From positions 5,853,131 through 5,917,130 of the forward strand of contig NC_030381.2 in the NCBI RefSeq assembly GCF_001625215.2: a stretch of DNA of 64,000 nucleotides. Reading direction: 5' to 3'. The notes beneath the pieces were generated by a model. It searched no databases. It saw nothing but the letters and a program-made list of their open reading frames with translations, and was not told the DNA's origin. Made by a program: the position numbers and the translations under genes. Of this stretch, positions 1 to 9,579 are shown piece after piece (position 1 is the stretch's first letter; every line of letters begins with the position of its first letter). The stretch comes from Daucus carota subsp. sativus (lineage: Eukaryota; Streptophyta; Magnoliopsida; Apiales; Apiaceae).

Positions 1-402
1 TCACTTTTGTTAATCTTCATTTTCTCTAATTTTTTCCTTCTGGTAGCTTTTATATTTCGGACTAATTTTTTTTTACATAATTGTAATATATTGTAAGCAT
101 ATATTGGAAACTTTTCTTGTATGGCTCTTTGCGGAATTCGGGCTATAATTGGAATGTTCTCTTTGAAATTACAATTCGTATTTTTTAGTTCTCTTTTTTG
201 TATCTTACAGAATATGCAAGGTAAAGTCTTCAAAGTTCTTATAGTAGGCTGTTTTGGAAGTTATACCTTGCTTGTCTTTTCGCTCTTCCTACTGTGGAAG
301 CACAAGTGTGGTTTATGTTGGTTGCTTGTCTTCTCTTGGATTAGATAGAACTGAATATTCTATTGTGTCAACTGTTTTCAGTAATGAATTCATTTGTAAC
401 AG
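1..402. other. Probable intron of the TWINKLE-like gene
   Basis: No coding segment was recognised here. The sequence is T-rich and ends in an acceptor-like AG just before the first recognisable exon at 403. It most likely is an intron of the gene whose upstream exons lie outside the window. Confidence 0.4.
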
Positions 403-1636
403 GACAGAGACAGAATACGTGAGTCAGATGCTTACCAAGGTCAAGCGATTTGCTCAACATCATTCCTGTCATGTTTGGTTTGTAGCACATCCAAGACAGG
501 TGAATAACAGCAAACCTGTATCTTTCACATGTTTTTGTTTGTAATTTGAGAGATCTAACCTTATAACATGTTTGGCAGTTGCATAATTGGGTCGGGGCAG
601 CCCCAAATTTGTATGACATCAGTGGAAGTGCCCACTTTATAAACAAATGTGATAATGGGATTGTTATTCATCGTAACAGGGATCCAGCAGCTGGACCTCT
701 TGATACTGTTCAGGTTGGGGTCTCTCTGCGATTTGTTATTTGTGTTTGGTGTGTCCCAGTCCAACACTCAGCAACTCATTTGACTGATTATTTTAGGTAT
801 GTGTGCGAAAAGTACGGAACAAAGTTGCTGGGACAATTGGTGAAGCTTTTTTGTCATATAATAGGTATGTAATTATGTATACTTATCTCTGGCAATGTTT
901 GAGTAAAGATATCATTATATTGTCATTTATAAGATAATTTGTTTGTGTTGATATTGCTGAAATTGTTGTCAAAATTTGTGACATATGTTTGATTCATTTA
1001 AGTGGGAAAGCCTGAATCGGTTCCAGGGTGGTATTTGCCACTTATGTTTTCGAACTAGAGTTGGAATGTGGTACAGATTTTTGTGCAGTTGTCCATTCCC
1101 CTGTAAATACTCGTTTTGTACATAGACTCTTTTTTTCCCATTCCAAATCAAAATTGATTATTATAGAAGATTATTATTGATTTAAACAGAAAAGCATACA
1201 TGGCCTTTTATAAATAGCAGTACTATTTGACTTGAATTTTATATACACTCTCTATCTCGCATGCTGGTCCCACCTCATGGGAGTGGATATGTGGAAATAC
1301 AGTAAATGCAAGTAATATTATTATCATGTTAAGCAGAGTGACCTATGTTCTCATGGCTTGTTCATTATGGGTCAAGATCAAATTACCTTTTGTATGGAAG
1401 TCATATACTCATATTTAATAATTCACAGAGGTGATATAACCTCTACATATGGTTATTTGACACAAATTTAGGGTTTTGCTGCTACACACAAACCATGTGA
1501 ATTTGTGATAATCATAAATAGTAATTAATACCTTAAAACTCCTTCCTTCACACCCATGCAAAAAGTAGCTTCTTATCTAAATCTCAATATATTTTACAGG
1601 GTAACTGGTGAATATGTTGATATTGATGATATATGA
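403..1636 (+). CDS. C-terminal part of an organellar TWINKLE-like DNA primase-helicase (partial, 4 exons)
   Basis: Four exons join in frame: 403-499, 579-713, 797-864 and 1600-1636, each bounded by AG/GT. They encode TETEYVSQMLTKVKRF, then HNWVGAAPNLYDISGS, then CVRKVRNKVAGTIGEAF, ending SYNRVTGEYVDIDDI and a TGA at 1634-1636. From memory this matches the C-terminal RecA/DnaB-type helicase end of plant TWINKLE, the phage T7 gp4-like primase-helicase that works in mitochondrial and plastid DNA replication. The segment HPRQ followed by the GAAPNLYDISGSAHF stretch is characteristic of the helicase core. The 5' part, including the primase domain and targeting peptide, lies left of the window. The last intron (865-1599) is the largest seen. 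Frame and splice sites look intact, so I expect a functional gene. Confidence 0.85.
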
Positions 1637-3874
1637 TATGGAACACAGGAGAACTAAGAAACATATATGGTACTAGATAACTGGTTGTGGACTCTAACTC
1701 TGGCAGTGCGGGATTTACACATTGCCTTTTTGTTAAGAGAATTCCTGTTTTCTATATACTGATCATGGCAGTTGCTGGCAACAAAGCTATGCAAAAGATG
1801 AGGATCATTTATCAGCGGTAAATAGTCAACATAATATTCAGTAAGGACTTAGCTTAGAAGCACCAGTGCGGACATCATCACGAAATTTGATCTTTTTGTA
1901 GTTCCATTAGTTTAACTATTATGAATAGAATGAACCTCCATTTTTTGAAGGGGTTTGTATTTATAGTTTTATACTGTGACCCCTTGTTTTCTATGAGCTG
2001 CTGATAATCTTCTAGCCACAAAAGATCAAGTGCTCGAGAGTATCGCAGAAGCAGCAAACTGCAATATACTTTTAGGCCAGGCATGTTTTGCCATGGAGGC
2101 CCTCCTACCAGTGTTTTCTCGGGATTTCACAATTTTGGCGCCAACGACCCAGGCATCATCAGGCAGCACCTTTTATAGAGGAATAATCTGTGTGCAGGCA
2201 AGGCACTCTTCCTAAAGGCTGTAATCGGTCAAAAGTGCCCTGCCACCAAGTTGCTAATGTCTCTTGTAGAAAGGCATCCAGCGGAAACCAAGTAAACCTA
2301 CAACTTGCACACATTATTCTATAAAAGGCTGATATTAAATATATAATTTGATTTAAGTGTGAAATTTTGTGTTTGGCATGATCTTCCTTTTGTTCCAGCT
2401 GCATAATACCAGATTCTGCCTGTCTTTTTGCATAAGAATGCAAAACAAGGCTGTATCTAATAATGATATTGTGAATAAAAATTGTGGTTTGGTGACTTTG
2501 GTCATTACTAAGGCTGGTGGCCTTGAGAATTATGCAAAACTTTCACATGGTTAGCCTCTTTTTTCACATAGACACACACTTGACAACCGGCTTGAAGCCC
2601 CTACTTGATTGTTTCTGCACTAAAAGAAACTGTTGGTAGGTGCCTACCACCTTTGCTTTGTTTGACCATTTTGATATTTTATCTTTCGATTTCCATTAGT
2701 TTATCTTCAAGATTCCATCCAGCTTATTTTCTTGTACCAAGAAGCCTTTTTGGAGCTTTTTGTTTCAAGAATCCCTTGTCCGGCGACAATGCATAAGCAT
2801 TTTTTCGATAGTGTTTCGGGTGGCTAATGTGTATTGTGCGCGTTCATTACGTTTCAGTAAAAATTCGTTTGCCTAAACTTATGATTTATGACATGACTTA
2901 TATAAGCTAGGAGTTTAAAATATCTGGTTGGGTTTTTATTACTCATTAATGGCGTATGGATTATAACAAAATATACTAATAAAAATAAAAGTGATTTATA
3001 GGTATTTAGGCTTGTGAGTAATTTTTTATAAATAAAAAATTAATTCACGGGAAGAAGTATCTCAAATTAAATTCTGACTTATAATTAGTTTTCTGATCCA
3101 TCTCTGACTTTAAGTTATTTCTGATTTATTATACAAACAAACAATCTTCGGTTTAAAATTGGAAATAGTTTAAGTCCCCGCTTTTAGCAGGGAAACAGGC
3201 TCTAAGAAATGACTGTGACAAACAGATTGTTCTTGCAAGTAATACCCTGTTTGGATAATCTTTGTACATTACAATGTGTTAAATATTTCTTAATCTTTCT
3301 GATTAAAATCTTGAAAACTGGTGGTTGAGTTTGACAACTCGTATGTAATAATGATAGCACTTCTGTTTTTATGTCCGAATATAAAATGATCATAAGAGTA
3401 TTCTTTCTTGTGCTACAGCAATGCAAATCCGATCAATAATGAGAAAATTGACAAATCAAATCCACTAAATTAATCCATCTATTAATGACAACGAGGTTAT
3501 GATTACTTCATCAACATATATAAAAATATAAGTTTAGTCGGATGTTAATGTATTAGTCACGATTTCAAAACTATTAAATAGAATTTAAACTTTTATTCAC
3601 TATAATTTCTGAAATTTTTTCTATTGAATTTTGAAGTACAGCGAGAACTTTGAGATATGAAAAATATTAATTATTCTAAATATTTTCATCAAATATTAGT
3701 TAACCAATTAATTAAACTCAAAGAAATCTTCGTACACACATAAATCACGTAATTAAAATCAGACGTTTGTCTTTTACTCCGAATAAAAATTTAAAACATC
3801 TACTGTTAAGGTGACACGTGGAATGGAACTTAGAACTATGTTGCCAACTAATCAAAACGGCCACAACAGTCTAA
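1637..3874. other. Intergenic region after the TWINKLE-like gene
   Basis: This stretch holds the 3' flank of the TWINKLE-like gene. About 1640-2830 is less AT-rich than the rest and contains several short open frames, but no family was recognised. From about 2870 to 3874 it is AT-rich and contains a diverged dispersed repeat (2870-3160). Confidence 0.4.
2870..3160. repeat. Dispersed repeat, copy 1 of 2 in the window
   Basis: The order of blocks (ggagtttaa, tatttggt, aaaaattaattcac, atctcaaatt, gacttataa, ctgactttaa, gatttattata) is shared with 31930-32165 on the same strand. Its ends are not clear and no coding capacity is seen. It is probably a non-autonomous DNA element. Confidence 0.35.
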
Positions 3875-4115
3875 GAGCAGCTGCAGTGGTGGCCATTTAG
3901 TGTCTTGGGACACTCAAAATGGTCCCGGGCTCCAATATTCAACTGACACAGCATTGGACCAAAAGAAATAAAAGAGGGCGTGACCTCTGTACTGGCCACG
4001 GCCATTTACACGCTTTTTATTATTTTATTAATATATTTTTGTCAAAACTGAACAAAGTTGATATGTACATGAAAGGAGTATAAACGTTTATAAAAGCAGC
4101 CGAACGTTATAAATT

Positions 4116-4169
4116 GTAACGTTAATATTTTGTAACGTTAATATTAGTAACGGTAATATTTGTACCCCC
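4116..4169 (+). repeat. Subterminal short repeats in the Harbinger element
   Basis: Three near-identical copies of GTAACGTTAATATT (third copy with GG in the core) follow one another just upstream of ORF1. Short repeated motifs close to the ends are binding sites for the ORF1 or transposase proteins in studied Harbinger elements; the same role here is inferred. Confidence 0.5.
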
Positions 4170-4234
4170 TATAAATATAAATTCACACTCTTATGATTCA
4201 TACTCTCTATTTCTCCAAAAAATTAGATCAAAAG

Positions 4235-5083
4235 ATGAATCCAAACAACACTCCTCCTACAAATTCTCAAAATTCAAACCCTCAATTTCCATATCCATAT
4301 CCAAATCCTTTTTTCCCAAACACACAAAATTTTAATTTCAATTCTCAAACCCCGAATTCTCAATATCAATTTCCACAATCCATAAATTCTCAATTTCCTT
4401 TCCCGTATCCTCAAAATTCTCCATATCAATTTCCATTTCCTCCATTTTCAAACCCACAATTTGAAACACAACAATCACCTACTCAAAATTCCCCACATTC
4501 ACAAGTGCCTGCATTTAATAATGCAAAATTTATTGATCTTAATGATGATTACGAGGAAATCGAAGATATTCGAGAAAGTACCGGACAGTGGAAGTGGGTT
4601 GAAGATAAACTCTTAATAAGTGCATGGTTAAATGTATCAATTGACCCACTGGTCGGTACTGATCAGAAAGCTGATGCGTTTTGGGAACGAATTCAGCAAT
4701 ATTGTGTAGAAGAAAATCCCGGTGTCATCAAAAGAGGAGTTGTGGCTATAAGAAAAAGGTGGCAACGAATAAATGAAGGTGCTCAAAAATATGGAGCGTG
4801 TTTTGAAAAGGCCCAAAAACAAGTCGGAAGTGGTTCAAACTTGAGCAACATAATTGATGCTGCTCATACACTTCATACAACCACGTATAAGAAGAAGTCT
4901 AACTCTATCATGAAATTTATGGTCAAAGCTCAAGATCCGTGCCTCGAAAAAGTATATTCAGAAACCGTGAAGCAGGGCATCAACGTCTGGAGAATGATTA
5001 CTTTTCAGCAAATCCGGTATATCCTGAAGAAACATTCCGACGAAGATTTCGTATGGGAAGGCATGTTTTTCTACGTATTGTGA
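4235..5083 (+). CDS. Harbinger ORF1: Myb/SANT-like DNA-binding protein with shortened C-terminus
   Basis: About 282 residues from the start chosen at MNPNNTPP; an in-frame ATG lies 42 bases upstream at 4193. The first 95 residues are rich in Asn, Pro, Phe and Gln and look disordered. A trihelix/Myb-SANT-like domain follows (WKWVEDKLLISAWLNVS, FWERIQQYC, IRKRWQRIN, LSNIIDAAHTLHTTTYKKK). In the family this protein binds DNA and carries the transposase into the nucleus. After YKKK the usual C-terminal region is absent and the frame instead runs 145 bases into the start of the transposase gene in another frame. This suggests a deletion that removed the end of ORF1 and the spacer, so ORF1 may have lost part of its function. 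Confidence 0.75.
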   Translation: MNPNNTPPTNSQNSNPQFPYPYPNPFFPNTQNFNFNSQTPNSQYQFPQSINSQFPFPYPQNSPYQFPFPPFSNPQFETQQSPTQNSPHSQVPAFNNAKFIDLNDDYEEIEDIRESTGQWKWVEDKLLISAWLNVSIDPLVGTDQKADAFWERIQQYCVEENPGVIKRGVVAIRKRWQRINEGAQKYGACFEKAQKQVGSGSNLSNIIDAAHTLHTTTYKKKSNSIMKFMVKAQDPCLEKVYSETVKQGINVWRMITFQQIRYILKKHSDEDFVWEGMFFYVL

Positions 5084-6105
5084 ATGCAATGTCAAATTTC
5101 GATCCATACTTTCAACAAAGGGTCGATGCTGTGGGAAGAAAAGGTTTATCACCCTTACAGAAATGTACTGCCGCAATGCGTATGTTAGCATATGGAATAT
5201 CCGCTGACGCTGTTGATGACTACGTTCGTATTGGAGAGAGTACTGCAGTTGAGTGCTTAAAAAAATTTGTCTCAAATATCATCATGATATTTGAAAGTGA
5301 ATACTTGCGAAAGCCAAACTCCAGTGATGTTCAACGGCTATTACAGATGGGTGAGGCTCGCGGCTTTCCTGGTATGATGGGCAGTATAGATTGCATGCAC
5401 TGGCAATGGAAAAATTGTCCTAAAGCCTGGAAGGGAATGTTTATGAGTGGTCACAAAGGAGTTGCAACAATTATACTGGAAGCGGTTGCTTCATCTGATC
5501 TGTGGATATGGCATGCATTTTTTGGAGTTGCTGGATCAAATAATGACATAAATGTCTTAGAACGGTCGCCAGTATTTGATGATGTGCTAGAAGGTCGTGC
5601 TCCAGAGGTAAATTATTTCATCAACGGAAACACTTATAGCATGGGATACTACTTAACAGATGGAATATATCCTGAATGGGCAACATTCGTTAAAACGATA
5701 CCACGTCCTCAAAGTGAGAAAAGAAAATTATTTTCAAAATATCAAGAAAGCCAGCGAAAAGACGTCGAACGAGTTTTTGGTGTGTTACAGTCTCGTTTCG
5801 CAATTGTGCGTGGTCCTGCACGTTTTTGGGACAAAGCAGATCTTGAAAAAATTATGAGAGCATGCATTATAATGCATAATATGATTGTTGAAGACGAGAG
5901 AGACACTTATGCCACGCAATTTGGTCCTTTACCAATTTATGATGATGCAACAAATGGTTTATCTCAACCAAATTTAGGTGAAGAACCCTTTATCCCGTAT
6001 GAAAGGTATATCCAAAATACGTTACAAATGCGTGATAAACGGACACATCGTCAGCTACAAAATGACTTGGTTGAGCACATCTCGCAGTTCCATAATAGTC
6101 GTTAG
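4939..6105 (+). CDS. Harbinger transposase (DDE_4 nuclease, HARBI1/ALP1-like)
   Basis: A 388-residue open frame. It catalyses excision and insertion of the element. Visible family motifs are VYPEETFRRRFRM near residue 27, QRVDAVGRKGLSPLQKC at about 60-76, GSIDCMHWQWKNCP with Asp151, AGSNNDINVL with Asp203, YLTDGIYPEWATFVKT with Asp241, and KDVERVFGVLQSRFAI with Glu277. Asp151, one of Asp203/Asp241, and Glu277 are the likely DDE triad. Length is close to the usual 380-430 residues. The start codon lies inside the ORF1 frame, which is unusual, as the two genes are normally separate. No internal stop is present. A domesticated ALP1-type host gene is a less likely reading because terminal repeats and ORF1 accompany it. 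Confidence 0.88.
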   Translation: MPRKSIFRNREAGHQRLENDYFSANPVYPEETFRRRFRMGRHVFLRIVNAMSNFDPYFQQRVDAVGRKGLSPLQKCTAAMRMLAYGISADAVDDYVRIGESTAVECLKKFVSNIIMIFESEYLRKPNSSDVQRLLQMGEARGFPGMMGSIDCMHWQWKNCPKAWKGMFMSGHKGVATIILEAVASSDLWIWHAFFGVAGSNNDINVLERSPVFDDVLEGRAPEVNYFINGNTYSMGYYLTDGIYPEWATFVKTIPRPQSEKRKLFSKYQESQRKDVERVFGVLQSRFAIVRGPARFWDKADLEKIMRACIIMHNMIVEDERDTYATQFGPLPIYDDATNGLSQPNLGEEPFIPYERYIQNTLQMRDKRTHRQLQNDLVEHISQFHNSR

Positions 6106-6729
6106 TTTCTTATTGTACTATTTTTAATTGTTTGTTTCCTTGTGTAATGTTTTTAATTTATTGTTTTTAATTCAGTTGAATGTATTTTATTTTAATATTA
6201 ATTTTCTTAAGAATTAATCATTTTAATTTAAGTAATTACAATTTAAATATTATTTAATAAATTAAAATTATAATACGTTAACTTAAACAATAATATAATA
6301 TGGCAAAGAAAGGCCCACAAAATGTGGCAAGCGGGCACATGCATTGGACGAGTTTGGCCAAATAATTCAGCTTGCCCTGTTTCTACACTTGGACAGACTG
6401 ATTTGACGTAAAAGGAGGAAATGGCCATGCAGCATTGTAGCTCTCCAAACAAGGCAATCCACGTAAGCAACCACAAAACATATGCCACCTGGCAGTATAA
6501 TGCAGGGATTAACACTAAGCTGGGCCTGCTAAATTAAAGGAGCATGATTTGTGGAGTCTGTAATTAAGATTACAGCTCTGACACCAATAATACAGTAGGT
6601 GTGCGTTGCATTATTACAAAAGTTGGTGATGAATTAAGAGCAGACCGAATGATTAGGGACAGAGAATATTTCTAAAATTTATGCTTCTTTAATCTTCACT
6701 AATTAACGCTGATACGGATTTTTATTTTT

Positions 6730-6921
6730 CGGTTTTTCTAGTGTGTGGCCATGGACACATACTAAACGCGGAATTTGATAAGCTTGGAAGATTTTGATTG
6801 GCACTCATATCTTAATAATGGTGGACCCCCCTTACAAATACACCAACCACACCAATCAAAATCTCCCAAACATATCAAATTCGGCGCTTAACATGTGCCA
6901 ATGGGCACACACTAGACAAAC
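6730..6921. mobile_element. Palindromic Mutator-like MITE, copy A (about 192 bp)
   Basis: The left end reads CGGTTTTTCTAGTGTGTG and its inverse closes the element (CACACACTAGACAAAC). The centre contains GATTTTGATTGG and its inverse CCAATCAAAATC around ATAATGGTGGACCCC. It is the same family as 43316-43505 and 43907-44098, where 9-bp target duplications are visible. Flanks here are T-rich (TTTATTTTT and TTATTTTTT), compatible with the same duplication size. It has no coding capacity. Confidence 0.7.
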
Positions 6922-6983
6922 TTATTTTTTTTGCTTTTTGTATACATCGTGCATTCATGTACTACTTCATTACAAAGAATTAA

Positions 6984-8091
6984 GGGAAAATAGATTTTTT
7001 TGCCACCCAATTTATTATTTGTTTAGAAACCTACCACTGAACTATAATTTTTTTCTTTTTTGTCACTAATGTTAGGTTCAGACTTTTTTTTGTCACTAAC
7101 GTTAGGTTCGGATTTGATTATTAACACTATGTTATTTTTTTAGCATTATTAAAATATAGTATTAGTCTGCAATATAATGGCGATCTGATATGTGTTTATA
7201 TCTTTATATGTAGTGTCCTAGGTAGTTTATCTTGGAGAACGAGAGTTGGACACGCATTTTGAGACTCCAAAAAATTTCAAAAATTATTTTATTTTATTTT
7301 TTCTGAATAAAATTTAATGTTGGTTTTTTTCCCGTAAAAAAACGTTGGATTTTTTTGTCACTAACGCTATGGTGATATGATTAATTTGATTATTAACAAT
7401 ATGTTATTTTTTTAGCATTATAAAAACATAGTGGTAGTCTGCAATATTATGGTGATATGATATGTGTCTATAACATTATATACAGTCATCTATATGTCCC
7501 CAAGCTAGTTTACCTTGAAGTACGAGAGTTTAACATGCATTTTAAGAACCTAAAAAATTTAGTTTTATAAATTATTTTAAGACTCCACAAAAATATAGTA
7601 TCACTTGACTTTATAGTTCTTTACCACACGTATTTTAAGGTTCTCATTTTTTATAAATATAGTTCCATAAGTTAATTTTGAGATTTCCTTTCTGAGTAAA
7701 AAAATCTGTACTCTCGTCCTCCAAGATAAACTACCTAGGACACATATGGAGTACTACATATAAAGATATGGATCACCATTATATTGCAGAGTGCTGAAAA
7801 ATTGATTTCCGCAAAATATCGTTTAGATGGTCGGAAAATTTAAATAAAAGTCTGATTTTAATTAAATATAATAAAATTTCCCAAAATGCCCCTGCAAAAG
7901 TTAACGGTAACGGCCAAATGCAATTAACTCTAAAAAGATTAACATAGTGTTAGTAATTAAATCCGAACCTAACTTTAGTGACAAAAACAAAATCCGAACC
8001 TAACGTTAGTGGCAAAAAAGAAAAAAATTATAGTTCAGTGGTAGGTTTCTAAACAAATAATAAGTTGGGTGGCAAAAAAATCTATTTTCCC
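6984..8091. mobile_element. Mutator-like element with long terminal inverted repeats, about 1.1 kb, non-autonomous
   Basis: The ends GGGAAAATAG and CTATTTTCCC are the start of inverted repeats well over 100 bp long (GCCACCCAA, TTTAGAAACCTACCACTGAA, GTTAGGTTCGGAT blocks on both sides in opposite orientation). An exact 9-bp target duplication AAGAATTAA lies at 6975-6983 and 8092-8100. A block of about 150 bp beginning GATTTGATTATTAACA is repeated directly at about 7105-7255 and 7380-7530, and an inverted copy of its end lies near 7700-7790. No transposase is encoded. Confidence 0.85.
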
Positions 8092-8100
8092 AAGAATTAA

Positions 8101-8915
8101 ATACGACATTAATCTCGACAAGCATCATTAAAAGGTTTAGTTAATCACGCAAATAATAATTAATTTACATATTAAACTCGAGTATGATAGTAGACGTTTC
8201 TGGAAACATATTATGAATATTTTTTATTATTATTAGTGAAACACTGAATTATAAATTTTTCCAAAATAAAGAATTTTAAGTTTCGAAATTTGGATTTTGC
8301 GATAATTCTTGGATCCATAGAAGTGCATTTTGTGGTAAGGACAGATGGATGTGAATTCGAATAGCTGAAATCCTTACAAAATAAGACAGCTGTTAAACCG
8401 TGACAGCAAACCTTTCCCTGTTTTAAACCAAATCATAATAAAGAAATCGAAACTAATCGATTGTCCAGCTGATCTAAAATTTATATAGATACTCACTTAA
8501 ATCAAAATATAATCACTAACACAGTAGAAAAAAAATGAAAAATTAATCAGGAAATTTTAATAAATCAATAATTACAAGAACACCGCTAATAATTAAAGAG
8601 TTTAACTGAAAAAAACCAAACTCCAATATTAATAAATCACTAAAACTAAACTATTTAAATTATTTAAATTCCGACTCTTTCAAAATTCTGAATAAATTTA
8701 CCAAAATATACCCTCAGTTAAAATTTTTTAAATATTTATGAAAAAGTGGGTCCCGGAAGCCAACTGGAGTCCAGTTAAGGCACAGCTACCAAGGAGAGAA
8801 AGAATCGTAACGGCTCCTCATGTGCGGTGGCATCCAGATAGATGACCGTTGTTGTTTCTATGTCTATGTTTCTTTTTTTTATTACAACATCTAATGTACT
8901 TGCACTTATTACCAA
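8101..8915. other. Intergenic and upstream region of the patellin gene
   Basis: No gene or clear repeat is visible. The sequence is AT-rich until about 8740. From there it becomes less AT-rich toward the transcription start and likely holds the patellin promoter. Confidence 0.45.
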
Positions 8916-8922
8916 TATAAAA
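8916..8922 (+). promoter_or_regulatory. TATA box of the patellin gene
   Basis: TATAAAA stands about 110 bases upstream of the leader-intron donor at 9028 and is followed by a pyrimidine-rich leader (CTTCTTCTCTT, CTCAGCTTCTCTC). This places transcription start near 8950. Confidence 0.5.
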
Positions 8923-9043
8923 CAGCCCCATTACATCACAGGTCTTATTACTACGGACTACTTCTTCTCTTAAACCCTCAAAACCCTAGTATTTTTTCTC
9001 AGCTTCTCTCGTCAAATCTTGCTCAAGGTCAGTTGGGTTTCTA

Positions 9044-9402
9044 TATTTTTCTCAAATATTATTTATACATAAATCTTTCGAATTTTCATGTTGCTAATAT
9101 ACATTGTTCATAGTTGCTTTTCCTTGTTCTTGTAGATTCTTGTTGCACTCGATAAATTTATGATTTTTTTTGGTTCTAGTATAGTAGAGTTGGTGTATAT
9201 TGAAATTCGATAAATGAATACTTTCTCTATTTTTCACAAATATTATTTATAGATCTTTCCAGTTTTCATTTTGTTAATATACATCGTTCATAGTTGCTTT
9301 TATTTGTTGCTGTAGATTCTTGTTGCCATCGATAAATTTATAATTTTCTGGTTCTAATATAGTAGAGTTGGTGTATATTGAATCTCGATAAATTAATAAA
9401 TT
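9044..9402 (+). repeat. Tandem duplication (about 184 bp unit) inside the patellin leader intron
   Basis: Two diverged copies, each running from an AAATATTATTTATA block through CATAGTTGCTTTT, TGTAGATTCTTGTTG and ATAGTAGAGTTGGTG to a CGATAAAT end, lie head to tail with a period of about 184 bp. They sit wholly within the intron of the 5' untranslated region (9028-9548). Confidence 0.75.
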
Positions 9403-9579
9403 TGTTGTGGTGAGGGTATTGCTTTATCAATGTTTAAATGTAATTTGAAAAATAAACGGTTCGGCTCGGTTTGAATTTTTGTTGTTGTTGTGTTTGATTT
9501 TTGTTTGTGAAGCCTCTTAGAGATTTTTTGTTGTGTGAATTTTTGTAGTGAGGAGAAGGTTTATTTGATAATACACATC

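Larger units (their letters stand above)
3875..6443 (+). mobile_element. PIF/Harbinger DNA transposon, about 2.57 kb, both ORFs present
   Basis: Imperfect terminal inverted repeats of about 24-25 bp bound the element: the left end begins GAGCAGCTGCAGTGG and runs to GGCCATTT at 3898, and the right end is its approximate inverse from AAATGGCC (6419) to GTAGCTC (6443). The left flank is TAA, the usual three-base target duplication of the superfamily; the right flank reads TCC, so the duplication is eroded or the right end is off by a few bases. Inside are a Myb/SANT-like ORF1 protein and a DDE transposase on the same strand. The transposase frame is open from end to end, which suggests a fairly young copy, while the terminal repeats are noticeably diverged from each other. 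Confidence 0.8.

Noticed and set aside
4637-4822. Minus-strand open frame inside Harbinger ORF1
   Set aside because: It is the complement of the Myb/SANT-like region and has no support.
9535-9579. Upstream in-frame ATG extending patellin by 15 residues
   Set aside because: An acceptor site at 9547-9548 places this ATG inside the leader intron.
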